Positions 1-8,277 are shown, counted from the first letter of the stretch. The stretch is 15,194 nucleotides of DNA from Bacillota bacterium (GCA_003486705.1 DNGE01000124.1:1-15194); one strand, 5' to 3'. Notes: generated by a model from the letters alone, not told the origin. Made by a program: numbers and translations.

Positions 1-3000
1 ATATCATCTGCGCTAATGTCATACACTTTTCCGTTAATTTCAACCTGAGTCGCATCTTTTGGCACTTCAATTGTAATGACAATCGTATGATCATCCGTTG
101 ATTTAGTGACAGACGTTTGTGAACGTGATGCATTATCTGTACGAACTAATTTAAAAATAATATTTTGCACAGCTGTTGCAACGTTAGAAATTGTAATCTG
201 ATCACCTTTCACCTCAACTTGAATTGTTGACTCTGGTAAGATAATTTCAACGTTATCATTTACAACTACTTTCTTATTAGTAACCTCAACTGTTCGAGTG
301 ATTGTTGATTTGTTTCCTGCTTTATCAACAGCCGTATACGTTACAGTGTATGTTCCGACTTTTGATGTATCCACCGTTCCTAAAATGCTAACTTCAACAT
401 CTCCATCCACATTATCTCTTGCTTTTGCTCCTAATTCTGTGTATACAGAACCTTTTTCAATAGTTACACTAGATTGTCCATTTAATGTCAGAACTGGTGC
501 CTCTGTATCCGGTGTTGGTGTTGGAGTCGGCTCTTGTTCTTCAACAACTGTTAATACTGTTGTTTGATTGGCTTGAGTAATTCCCGCTTCACCTTCCGTT
601 TGAATATACTCAATCAACGCCTCATCTAATGCAGCAAATTCATTTAACAATTTACCTTCTGCAATCATGGTGTATTCATCTCCACCTGCTGCTAAGAAAT
701 CATTTGTTGCCACAACATATTTTTTATTCAAATCTAACGTTTCACCATTCACACTTACTGAAACAACTTCATATTGCGTCACGTTACCTTCAGCATCTTT
801 AATTTCTTTTACCAACACATCCATGCCTGCAAAATGAGAGAACTTTCCTGCACCACTCACAAGACCATGATTTAGAGCATCTACAATTTGTTGCCCAGTC
901 ATTTCAACCGTCACAATATAATTTCCAAACGGCAATACTTCTAACACATCACCTTTTGTAATATCTCCTGGTTGAATTGAAGCTCGAATTCCACCACCAT
1001 TTGTTAATGCAATATCAGCACTTGTTTCTTTAAGCATCGCAGCTGTTAATAAGTGACCTAAGTTTGTATGACCATTACGAACTGAGCTACGTTCTCCATC
1101 CAATAATACAGATGTTTGTCCAATAACTTGATTCAAGATATCTTCTTGATCCGCTTTAATCTCATTAATGAGTTGCTCCACTTCTTCATCTGGTTGAACA
1201 TTTTCTAAATCACTTGCACTGACTTGATGAGGAACAAGTGTGATAATTTCATTTGTAGATTTATCAAATTGAACTGTCACAAGTCCAACATTTTTAAAGT
1301 GCTCTCCTGTTGAAGTAATAATCGTATCATTAACGACTTCATACTCACTTAATTCTGAATGACTATGACCATCGATAATTAAATCAATTCCGTTAACCGC
1401 GGTTGCAATATCTGTTGATTTAACTTCACTATCAGCATCAATTCCCATATGAATTAATCCAATAACCATGTCAACGCCTTGATCTTTCAACATTTTAACC
1501 ATTGTCTTTGTCTCTTCAATGATTTCCTCTTTTGTTCCAAAGTCTAGCCCTTCAACGTTATTTGGATTTGTTTTATATGCTGTTTCAGGTGTTGCAAGTC
1601 CGAATACTCCAACTTTAACCCCTTCAATTTCTTTTACAAATATATCGCCATATTTTAACTGATTTTCGCTATCTAAAACATTTCCAGCTAGTACTTCTAC
1701 ATTCGCTATAGCTCCAAGTTTAGTTAATTGATCTTGTCCATAATTAAAATCATGGTTACCCGGTGCCATCGCATCGTAACCAACAGCATTCATTACTTTT
1801 GCAACACTTTCACCTGTTTGTAACGTTGCAAAAGATGTTCCATGTAATGTATCTCCAGCATCTAATACTAATGCCCCTTCAGCTGTTGTATACTCATTTG
1901 CTAAATCCATAAACTCTTTAAATTTAGCAAATCCAATATTCGCGTCTACGCGTGCATGCGTATCATTTGTATGGAAGATGTTAATATCTACAATAGGGTC
2001 AACTTCTGGTTTTGTCACTTCAATATTAATTTGATTTACCGCAACCGTTCCAGATACCTCATTTGCTACGACTAATAATGGGTATCCTGTCGGTGAGATT
2101 TCACCTGGAATAAATTCTAATCCTTCAGGTGCAACATCCCCCGCAATTGATTGTGAATAATCACGTGTTGATAAGTAATTTGCAAAGGTTACATGACTTG
2201 GATCTGTCACATCATACATCATGACTCCACCTGTACGCTCAAGCCCAATAAACGCATATTGTCTTCCGTTAATTTCGCCAACTTTTACATCCTCTGGTTC
2301 AGGACCTTTTTTACGACTGCGATCATCCATTTTTACGTTAGTATTTGAAACGTTAAAATATTCTGGATAACGTTGCGCTGTAATTTGTTCGAAATCGTCA
2401 CCTGAATCAAATACTAACTCCATAGTTTCCGCGTTCCACATACTAAATGAACGCCCACCTAAAACATAAATTGCATCATTTGGCATATCTGTTAATACTT
2501 CTAAGTTATCGTATTTACTAGTGTTTAAGATTTCATCCATTTTAGCGGCTACTTCTACTTCAGTTAACCCTTTAAATAAAGAGGCATCGACATTTAAATT
2601 TGCTTTTACTTTTGATAATTTTGCAACATTCTCAAATTCTTTCCACTCTGTTGCATCACCTTCATTAGCTGTAACAATATAATCTACGCCACCAATCGTA
2701 ATACATTCAATACCATCTGGCATGTAAACACCTAAAATAGGTAATTGTTCAATGGCTATTTTCCCATCATTTGCAGCATCTAATCCACTACCTTCTACTG
2801 AATGATCTTTAAATCCTAATCCTTTAATTGATTTGACGTTCCCAGTTGCAATATCAATTGTTGCAATTGCATTGTTTTCTTGTAATGCAACATAAGCCGT
2901 TTTACCATTTTCACTTAATGCAATATACTCTGGTTCTAAATCAACACTTGCTCCGCCTTCTAAATTACGGATTAATACGTTCGCATCAGCCATTGAATCA

Positions 3001-4412
3001 TTAAAATAAATATTTTTTGAAGTGCCGTTTAAATAATCAACAACTGTAATTGACCCTTTTGGATCAATCCCATTTTCTAAACCATTGCGCGGTTCTCCTT
3101 CATTCGCTGTTAAGATGTATTGACCGTCTTTTGTCATTTTAACCATATCCGGTTGTACACCCGAAGCAAATTGATTTAAGACATTTCCATCATAGTCCAT
3201 GACAACAATCTTTCCGTCTTTTGTATAGTCTTCTTCTTGTACAGCGGCTACAATAATAGCTAATTCCGTATTAATATCAATACTAGAAATATCACCGTAA
3301 GTAAATCCATCCACGCTAACAACTTCTTTTAGATTTACAACTTTATCTGTTTTAAGTTGTTGCGTTGGATCTTGATTTAACTCATCTAGACTAACAATAT
3401 GAACCGTACTTTCTTGTCCATTAATGACATAGAACTTACCATTATCCGCGTTATATTTAACTATCTCTGCAACACCACCATTTGAACTAGCGGCTCCCGC
3501 TACATAGCTTGCAATTTTTTCAACTGAAATCGTATCTTCAATTGTTTCTCCTAAATCCGGTAAAACTTCTTCTGGTTCTTCTACTTCAGGTACTTCAGGT
3601 ACTTCAACAAATTGATTTTGTAAACTTGGAGGTAAATCAGTTTTTTGATGAGAATCATCATTATAAGTGACTAATACAAAATCAGTTGAATTATCATTTG
3701 TATCTATATAGTTAACACGTCTTAATGATTTTTGTTTAGATATTTTCCCCCCCGGTTGTCCTTCTCCACTTTCTATTGCACCTAATAAATCAACAATTGC
3801 TTCTTCTTCGAAGTCAAATCCATCTAGTAATTCCGTACCCTTTACAATGGCAATGCGATATTGCTTATTTGCGATGACTTGGTCCCAATCTAAATCAGTA
3901 TTATCTTCTGTTAACGTGTATTTATTTACTGTTGTTTCTTCTTTATTACAACGAATTAAATAGGTTCCACCTGCTTGTAAACTTCCTTCTAATTGTTTAG
4001 AAACAAAGCTACTACCTTCACTTGAATATTGAATAGAATATTGTGATAAATCTATTTCTAAATCGGTTGGATTATAAATTTCAATAAAACTATGTGTAAA
4101 TGGCGTTTCACTTTTTCCACCACCACCGTACACTTGATTAATTAGCAGCTCAGCTGCAACCTCAGTTTCTTCACTATCTTCAATAGACTCAACCACTTCT
4201 TCTACTTCAGTTGATTCAAAAACGTCTGTACTTTCAACGCTCTCTTGTGTTTCCAAAAGTAACGCTTCTAGCTCATTAATAATTTTATTTTCTTGTTGAT
4301 TCATGACCGCTTGTACTGTCCCTACTGGTGATAATACGTTTGAACTAATAATGGCAGATACGAGTGCAAGTGACATTCCCTTTTGAATGGTCTGCTTCTT
4401 CATTTTTTGCAT
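1..4412 (-). CDS. Giant secreted 5'-nucleotidase with lamin-tail, choice-of-anchor I and DUF5011 domains (3' end outside window)
   Basis: One uninterrupted frame of 1470 codons leaves the left edge, so the C-terminus and any cell-wall anchor are unseen. Residues 1-36 are a signal peptide (KKQ, hydrophobic stretch, cleavage near VQA). An acidic linker follows, then a lamin-tail-like domain (about 88-185, with VYGGGG and FIEIYNP). A choice-of-anchor I beta-propeller spans about 295-795 (ANEGEPRNG, GLGFKDHSVEGSGLDA, YMPDGIE, TANEGDATEW). A full 5'-nucleotidase spans about 808-1270: metallophosphatase motifs HTNDTHAR, LDAGD, GNHDFNYG (GNHD at 885-888) and DGHSHSE, then the C-terminal substrate domain with NGGGIRASI. 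A Thr-Pro linker and one DUF5011 Ig-like module (about 1302-1380) follow. By family it should hydrolyse extracellular nucleotides to nucleoside and phosphate at the cell surface. The start is set by AGAGAGG at 4421-4427, 8 bases before ATG. The domain calls are secure; the role of the propeller is unknown. Confidence 0.93.
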   Translation of the reverse strand, partial: MQKMKKQTIQKGMSLALVSAIISSNVLSPVGTVQAVMNQQENKIINELEALLLETQESVESTDVFESTEVEEVVESIEDSEETEVAAELLINQVYGGGGKSETPFTHSFIEIYNPTDLEIDLSQYSIQYSSEGSSFVSKQLEGSLQAGGTYLIRCNKEETTVNKYTLTEDNTDLDWDQVIANKQYRIAIVKGTELLDGFDFEEEAIVDLLGAIESGEGQPGGKISKQKSLRRVNYIDTNDNSTDFVLVTYNDDSHQKTDLPPSLQNQFVEVPEVPEVEEPEEVLPDLGETIEDTISVEKIASYVAGAASSNGGVAEIVKYNADNGKFYVINGQESTVHIVSLDELNQDPTQQLKTDKVVNLKEVVSVDGFTYGDISSIDINTELAIIVAAVQEEDYTKDGKIVVMDYDGNVLNQFASGVQPDMVKMTKDGQYILTANEGEPRNGLENGIDPKGSITVVDYLNGTSKNIYFNDSMADANVLIRNLEGGASVDLEPEYIALSENGKTAYVALQENNAIATIDIATGNVKSIKGLGFKDHSVEGSGLDAANDGKIAIEQLPILGVYMPDGIECITIGGVDYIVTANEGDATEWKEFENVAKLSKVKANLNVDASLFKGLTEVEVAAKMDEILNTSKYDNLEVLTDMPNDAIYVLGGRSFSMWNAETMELVFDSGDDFEQITAQRYPEYFNVSNTNVKMDDRSRKKGPEPEDVKVGEINGRQYAFIGLERTGGVMMYDVTDPSHVTFANYLSTRDYSQSIAGDVAPEGLEFIPGEISPTGYPLLVVANEVSGTVAVNQINIEVTKPEVDPIVDINIFHTNDTHARVDANIGFAKFKEFMDLANEYTTAEGALVLDAGDTLHGTSFATLQTGESVAKVMNAVGYDAMAPGNHDFNYGQDQLTKLGAIANVEVLAGNVLDSENQLKYGDIFVKEIEGVKVGVFGLATPETAYKTNPNNVEGLDFGTKEEIIEETKTMVKMLKDQGVDMVIGLIHMGIDADSEVKSTDIATAVNGIDLIIDGHSHSELSEYEVVNDTIITSTGEHFKNVGLVTVQFDKSTNEIITLVPHQVSASDLENVQPDEEVEQLINEIKADQEDILNQVIGQTSVLLDGERSSVRNGHTNLGHLLTAAMLKETSADIALTNGGGIRASIQPGDITKGDVLEVLPFGNYIVTVEMTGQQIVDALNHGLVSGAGKFSHFAGMDVLVKEIKDAEGNVTQYEVVSVSVNGETLDLNKKYVVATNDFLAAGGDEYTMIAEGKLLNEFAALDEALIEYIQTEGEAGITQANQTTVLTVVEEQEPTPTPTPDTEAPVLTLNGQSSVTIEKGSVYTELGAKARDNVDGDVEVSILGTVDTSKVGTYTVTYTAVDKAGNKSTITRTVEVTNKKVVVNDNVEIILPESTIQVEVKGDQITISNVATAVQNIIFKLVRTDNASRSQTSVTKSTDDHTIVITIEVPKDATQVEINGKVYDISADD

Positions 4413-4439
4413 GTTATAACCCTCTCTTCATTTAAAATA

Positions 4440-4467
4440 AAAATATCAGTCGCCATAACCATATCAA
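4440..4467 (-). promoter_or_regulatory. Candidate sigma-A promoter for the giant nucleotidase gene
   Basis: On the minus strand a TTGATA -35 (4467-4462) and a TATTTT -10 (4445-4440) are 16 bases apart, giving a leader of roughly 20 bases before the ribosome binding site. The region is very AT-rich, so other -10 choices are possible. If a PhoP-type activator is involved, a poor -35 would also be acceptable. Confidence 0.4.
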
Positions 4468-4483
4468 ATTCCAATGTATTATT

Positions 4484-4570
4484 TGTTAATATTTGGTTTT
4501 TTTATTGTTAAGTTTTGTTAAGAATGTTAACTTACTGTAAAGTTTGTAATATTTCAGTAAATTTTGTTAA
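4484..4570 (-). promoter_or_regulatory. Phased array of TTAACA-type hexamers (Pho-box-like)
   Basis: Read on the minus strand (the strand of the nucleotidase gene), hexamers TTAACA, TTTACT, ATTACA, TTTACA, TTAACA, TTAACA and TTAACA occur. Their plus-strand left ends are at 4565, 4556, 4545, 4536, 4525, 4516 and 4506, so spacing is 9-11 bases, close to one helical turn. An eighth perfect TTAACA sits at 4484-4489, 22 bases further. B. subtilis PhoP binds direct repeats of TT(A/C/T)A(C/T)A with about 5-base gaps, so this resembles a PhoP array in the correct orientation. It ends 11 bases before the -35 of the divergent gene, so it could act on both. PhoP is an inference; another OmpR-family regulator is possible. 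Confidence 0.6.
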
Positions 4571-4581
4571 CACATAACTGC

Positions 4582-4611
4582 TTGATTACTTATTTATTTA
4601 GTTTTTATAGT
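4582..4611 (+). promoter_or_regulatory. Promoter for the MazG-like gene
   Basis: TTGATT (4582-4587) and TATAGT (4606-4611) are 18 bases apart, predicting transcription from about 4618. That lies downstream of any possible upstream TTG start, which supports initiation at 4660. Confidence 0.5.
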
Positions 4612-4659
4612 ATACTTATTTCAATACGATATACTATTTCAATAAAGGAGTGGTTTAAT

Positions 4660-5022
4660 ATTAAACAATTACAAGACTTTTCAAAAACTTATCAAAAAGA
4701 ATTAAACTTCCATGTTAAAGATTCAAGCTATGAACGTTGCAAAGCTTCATTACTTATGAATCATATGTTACTAACAACTGAAGTAGCAGAAGTTGCTGAA
4801 TTACTCCGCGAGATGGTTAATGATACGGAGAAGCAAATAGCCAATGGGATAAATGAAATGGATGCACTCAATGCAGCCAAAGCAAAAGTTTCTGATGAGA
4901 TTGGCAAAGAAATTTCTGACTGCCTTGCTTATCTATGTAAACTCGCGAATTTCTTTGAGCGCGATATGGAATCCGATTTTTATAATAAAATGGAAGAAGT
5001 AAAAAATCGATTCAATAAATAA
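4660..5022 (+). CDS. MazG-like nucleotide pyrophosphohydrolase, probable AUU start
   Basis: A 120-residue all-alpha NTP pyrophosphohydrolase-like protein, cytoplasmic. The family hydrolyses (d)NTPs to NMP and pyrophosphate using Mg2+ held by an ExxE...ExxD acid set. Here that is EVAEVAE at 41-47 (E41, E44) and KEISD at 83-87 (E84, D87), followed by a typical C-terminal helix. The frame is open upstream to a TTG at 4564, but that stretch reads like untranslated AT-rich DNA, has no ribosome binding site and precedes the promoter. AAAGGAG at 4644-4650 is 9 bases before ATT at 4660, and translation from there gives a normal family N-terminus (KQLQDFSKTYQ). No in-frame ATG, GTG or TTG fits. The next gene starts 71 bases on with no terminator between, so the two may be co-transcribed. 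Family certain; substrate unknown. Confidence 0.82.
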   Translation: MKQLQDFSKTYQKELNFHVKDSSYERCKASLLMNHMLLTTEVAEVAELLREMVNDTEKQIANGINEMDALNAAKAKVSDEIGKEISDCLAYLCKLANFFERDMESDFYNKMEEVKNRFNK

Positions 5023-5093
5023 TATAAAAATATTTTGTTTATAAACACCTCATACTAAAACTATAAAATTCATCTAGAAAGAAGGCTATCACT

Positions 5094-6224
5094 TTGTTTA
5101 AATCATTTTATATCGATCGAAAATATATTAAAATTGCAACACTTGTCCTTATCGTTGGGATTCTTTTATTACTTACTTACCGATTATCTTTCCATACAGA
5201 TACCATCCTGACTTCCGTTAAAGTAGCACTCTTAAATTTCCTATCTATAGCTGCACCTGTTTTTTATGCCTTTTTCCTCTCTTACTTATTATTTAGACCA
5301 CTTCTTTTTATTCAGAATAGTTTATTAAAAGTAACGAAGCAAAAAATACATGTTAAATTTGCAAGAGTCTTAGCCATTCTTATTTTAGTTGTTCTCTTAA
5401 TTTTCTCTATTAGCCTCTTATTTAACTTAGTGTTTCCCCCATTATTCCAAAACGTTCAAATGTTAATGGATTCACTACCTGTGTATCAAGAAAAAATTTA
5501 CACTTGGCTTGAAAATGCAGCATCAGCTTTAACTACTGAGCAACTCGATGGATTAACAACTTGGATTTCAAATAGTTTTAACGTTATTGCCTCTGGCATT
5601 TTAAGTTTTGGAACAGGTGTCGTGACGAACTTAACAAGTTTTGTTTTAAACACCGTTGCAACGATCATTTTAACGTTTTACTTCCTTAAAGATAAGGAAC
5701 GTATCTTTAGTACATTAAATAAAATAGGATTTGTTTTATTTAAACCAACTGTTCACAACCAGGTTAAATCCTTCTTTATTGACTTAGATAAAGTATTTGG
5801 TGGCTTTATCTTTGGACAGTTATTAGATGCTTTATTTGTTGGAATTGCTTCAGCAACCTTATTATTAATTATTGGTCACCCATTTGCGCTTATGATTGGA
5901 CTTGTCGCTGGGATTACAAACATTATTCCTTATGTAGGACCACTTATCGGAGCTGCGCTTGCCTTCTTGCTCGGACTCTTTACAAGTATTAATATGGCGG
6001 TACTTGGATTTATCTTATTGATTGCGTATCAACAAATTGATGGTTACTTTATTCAACCAAAAATTCTTGGGGATAACGTGGGACTTGATCCCGTTTGGAT
6101 TTTCATCGCTATTTTAATCGGTGGTAGTTACTTTGGCGCTTTAGGAATGATTATATCAGTTCCTTTAGTCGCTCTTATCGCGGTATATTTCAAACGCCAT
6201 TATGAAAAAAAATTAAATCGCTAA
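5094..6224 (+). CDS. AI-2E family transporter (PF01594-type membrane protein)
   Basis: This 376-residue integral membrane protein has the usual order of the AI-2E/PerM/YtvI family: paired N-terminal transmembrane helices (about 13-32 and 45-68), another hydrophobic helix near 88-112, a soluble stretch (about 115-160), and a helix-rich C-terminal half. That half contains the family's most conserved blocks, the GGFIFGQLLDALFVG region, the NIIPYVGPLIGA segment and the IQPKILGDNVGLDPVW segment. Family members have been linked to autoinducer export, Na+/H+ antiport and other roles, so the substrate cannot be read from sequence. Start is TTG at 5094, chosen because AGAAAGAAGG (5076-5085) lies 8 bases before it and no earlier in-frame start exists. 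It converges on the radical SAM gene over a shared terminator that begins inside the stop codon. Confidence 0.88.
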   Translation: MFKSFYIDRKYIKIATLVLIVGILLLLTYRLSFHTDTILTSVKVALLNFLSIAAPVFYAFFLSYLLFRPLLFIQNSLLKVTKQKIHVKFARVLAILILVVLLIFSISLLFNLVFPPLFQNVQMLMDSLPVYQEKIYTWLENAASALTTEQLDGLTTWISNSFNVIASGILSFGTGVVTNLTSFVLNTVATIILTFYFLKDKERIFSTLNKIGFVLFKPTVHNQVKSFFIDLDKVFGGFIFGQLLDALFVGIASATLLLIIGHPFALMIGLVAGITNIIPYVGPLIGAALAFLLGLFTSINMAVLGFILLIAYQQIDGYFIQPKILGDNVGLDPVWIFIAILIGGSYFGALGMIISVPLVALIAVYFKRHYEKKLNR

Positions 6225-6250
6225 AAAAAAGAGACTAAGTCTCTTTTTTT
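6223..6250. terminator. Bidirectional terminator between convergent genes
   Basis: A run of A, GAGAC (6231-6235), loop TAA, GTCTC (6239-6243) and a run of seven T. It is symmetric, so it gives a U-tail in either direction, and it overlaps the stop codons of both flanking genes. Confidence 0.85.
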
Positions 6251-7115
6251 AATATCGTGTTGCGTAACCGCAACGTTTACATAAATCCTCTACCGCACAA
6301 CGTGCTGAAAACCCATCATAAATCGCTTTAGCGCGCGGCCCATTAATAATCGTCTCTAAATCCGTCTCAAATAAATTCCCAAGGGGAATGTTCCCCTCAC
6401 TATCTAAACAACAAGGCACCACAGTTCCATCCACAAGCACCCCGATTTGATCGCGAAGTCCGTGACAAAATACATGTTCGTAAGTTTGCAATAAGTCGAT
6501 ATCTGGCCAATCAAATTTTTCAGCCATATTCAAATATACATTCTTAAACAATTTTAAGCTGCATTTTCCTTGTAGCCCCTCACGAATATTCACTTCCGGT
6601 TTTAACTCATCTTGTAATAAGCTAATAATATCACCATTTAACTCGTTTCGCCCTTTTAACGTCTCACTATCCATGTTCCATAAACGAATAGAAATAATTA
6701 AATTCGTCTGTTTGGCAGCTTGTACAAAGTCAGCAATTTGCAAAACATAATCTTGTAGTGTTAGATTTGAGTCATTGGCTTCAAAACTATGTAATGAGAT
6801 ATTGATTTGACGCAATGACTTAGCTTGTAATAAGATATCTTTCACTTTTGGTAATAAGACGGCATTTGTGGTGATATTAACTTTTAATTGATACTCGTGA
6901 CACGTGTTTAAAAATGATTGTAAATTTGGGTTTAATAATGGCTCTCCCATTAAGTGAAAATACACGTGATCGGTATGTGGTTTAATTTTAGGAATCAAGG
7001 AACTGAATTCAGTCTCGCTCATAAATTTAAGGTTGCGGCTTGTTTTAGGGCAAAAATCACAATTTAAATTACATATATTCGTTATTTCTAAATAAACTTT
7101 TTTAAATTTCTTCAT
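6249..7115 (-). CDS. Radical SAM protein with SPASM-like C-terminal cysteines
   Basis: A 288-residue radical SAM enzyme. The [4Fe-4S]-SAM motif is C15-x3-C19-x2-C22 (CNLNCDFC) in the first strand, and the SAM-binding MGEPLLNP motif is at 56-63. The C-terminal third has C217, C235-C236 (in DGTVVPCC) and C273, C279, C282, with LGN before the last cluster. That is the layout of SPASM-type auxiliary Fe-S domains used in peptide and protein modification. No precursor peptide, partner or transporter is visible beside it, so the substrate is unknown. Start ATG at 7115 has GAGGA 8 bases upstream. A plausible -10 (TATAAT, minus strand 7163-7158) lies about 45 bases before the start. It appears to be a single-gene transcript ending in the shared terminator. 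Confidence 0.88.
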   Translation of the reverse strand: MKKFKKVYLEITNICNLNCDFCPKTSRNLKFMSETEFSSLIPKIKPHTDHVYFHLMGEPLLNPNLQSFLNTCHEYQLKVNITTNAVLLPKVKDILLQAKSLRQINISLHSFEANDSNLTLQDYVLQIADFVQAAKQTNLIISIRLWNMDSETLKGRNELNGDIISLLQDELKPEVNIREGLQGKCSLKLFKNVYLNMAEKFDWPDIDLLQTYEHVFCHGLRDQIGVLVDGTVVPCCLDSEGNIPLGNLFETDLETIINGPRAKAIYDGFSARCAVEDLCKRCGYATRY

Positions 7116-7157
7116 GTTGTAAATCCTCTATTTTTCTTTCATCTGTTCTTTATGTTT

Positions 7158-7163
7158 ATTATA
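7158..7163 (-). promoter_or_regulatory. Candidate -10 element for the radical SAM gene
   Basis: TATAAT on the minus strand, preceded by TTTTGA. No convincing -35 is seen at 16-18 bases. Confidence 0.35.
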
Positions 7164-7278
7164 TCAAAATATTGCTTGAGTTAATAAAATAATCCTTACG
7201 AACTTTTAACATTGTGATATTTTTATTTAGCAAGTTGTAAAATGTAACATTTTTATTTATTTTTGTTCGCAAAACCGT

Positions 7279-7284
7279 TATAAT
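7279..7284 (+). promoter_or_regulatory. fba: -10 element of the fba promoter
   Basis: A perfect TATAAT in GTTATAATAG. The -35 region at 17 bases (TTTATT, 7256-7261) is weak, within a very AT-rich upstream stretch that could act as an UP element. This predicts a leader of about 75 bases, in which I recognise no riboswitch. Confidence 0.5.
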
Positions 7285-7366
7285 AGCTTTTAGGACGGGA
7301 AAACTAAGGAAGTAAGTACTTTATTTTCTGTACCCAAAATTTTAGAGATGCAATGGAGGTTTCATT

Positions 7367-8230
7367 ATGCTAGTTTCTGCTAAAGATATGTTAAACAAAG
7401 CTTATGAAGGTAAATATGCTGTTGGTCAATTCAACATCAATAACTTAGAGTGGACTAAAGCAGTTTTATTAACTGCTCAAGAAAACAACTCACCAGTTAT
7501 CTTAGGAGTATCTGAAGGTGCTGCTAAATACATGGGTGGATACAACACTATCGTTGGAATGGTTAACGGATTAATGGAAACATTAAAAATCACTGTTCCT
7601 GTTGCATTACACTTAGACCACGGAAGCTACAATGGTGCATTAGACGCTATGGCTGCTGGATTCTCTTCAATCATGTTCGATGGTTCTCACTACTCAATCG
7701 AAGAAAACATCGCAAAAACAACTGAAATGGTTAAATTAACTGCTGAAAAAGGATTATCTTTAGAAGCTGAAGTTGGATCAATCGGTGGAGAAGAAGACGG
7801 TGTTGTTGGTAAAGGTGAAGTTGCTGACGCTTCAGAATGTAAAATGATCGCTGATTTAGGAGTTACAATGTTAGCTGCTGGAATCGGAAACATCCACGGT
7901 CAATACCCTGCAAACTGGGCTGGATTAGCATTCGACGCTTTAGAAGCAATCAACGAATCAACTGGTTCAACTCCATTAGTATTACACGGTGGAACTGGAA
8001 TCAACGAAGAAATGATTAAAAAAGCAATCGCTTTAGGTGTTGCTAAAATCAACGTTAATACTGAGTGCCAATTAGCATTTGCTGAAGCTACTCGTAAATA
8101 CATCGAAGCTGGAAAAGATTTAGAAGGTAAAGGATTCGACCCTCGTAAATTATTAAACCCAGGTTACGAAGCAATCAAAGCTACAGTTAAAGAAAAAATG
8201 GAATTATTCGGTTCAGTTAACCAAGCTTAA
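7367..8230 (+). CDS. fba: Class II fructose-1,6-bisphosphate aldolase
   Basis: This 287-residue cytoplasmic glycolytic/gluconeogenic enzyme interconverts fructose 1,6-bisphosphate with dihydroxyacetone phosphate and glyceraldehyde 3-phosphate, using Zn2+. Length is close to B. subtilis FbaA. Visible class II landmarks are HLDHG (82-86, catalytic Asp84 and Zn ligand His85), the EAEVGSIGGEED segment (133-144), Zn ligand His178 in GNIHGQYP, and Zn ligand His207 in LHGGTG, followed by KINVNTE. ATG at 7367 follows ATGGAGG with about 8 bases spacing. Codon choice is strongly biased (ATC, AAC, TTC, GGA, GCT, TTA) compared with its neighbours, as expected for a very highly expressed gene. It has its own promoter and terminator. 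The two 67-codon reverse-strand frames inside it are shadows. Confidence 0.97.
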   Translation: MLVSAKDMLNKAYEGKYAVGQFNINNLEWTKAVLLTAQENNSPVILGVSEGAAKYMGGYNTIVGMVNGLMETLKITVPVALHLDHGSYNGALDAMAAGFSSIMFDGSHYSIEENIAKTTEMVKLTAEKGLSLEAEVGSIGGEEDGVVGKGEVADASECKMIADLGVTMLAAGIGNIHGQYPANWAGLAFDALEAINESTGSTPLVLHGGTGINEEMIKKAIALGVAKINVNTECQLAFAEATRKYIEAGKDLEGKGFDPRKLLNPGYEAIKATVKEKMELFGSVNQA

Positions 8231-8246
8231 TTAACTTCCATCATAT

Positions 8247-8277
8247 AAAAACTCTAACTCCGGTTAGAGTTTTTTTT
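8247..8277 (+). terminator. fba terminator
   Basis: Stem ACTCTAAC (8251-8258) with GTTAGAGT (8263-8270), loop TCCG, flanking A/T pairs and a run of eight T, 20 bases after the stop codon. Confidence 0.93.

Noticed and set aside
298..567. 89-codon plus-strand open frame
   Set aside because: It is antisense to the well-supported Ig-like and linker part of the giant nucleotidase and has no protein-like features.
4564..4659. TTG-started N-terminal extension of the MazG-like protein
   Set aside because: No ribosome binding site, overlaps the hexamer array, and lies upstream of the predicted transcription start; the added residues do not belong to the family.
7236..7249. TGTAAAATGTAACA, a near match to the CcpA cre site upstream of fba
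   Set aside because: The central CG, essential in the cre consensus TGWAANCGNTNWCA, is AT here, so a chance match in AT-rich DNA is more likely.
7290..7360. Possible riboswitch or attenuator in the fba leader
   Set aside because: Only very short complementary stretches (GTAC/GTAC, GGG/CCC) are visible, with no terminator stem and no known aptamer motif.
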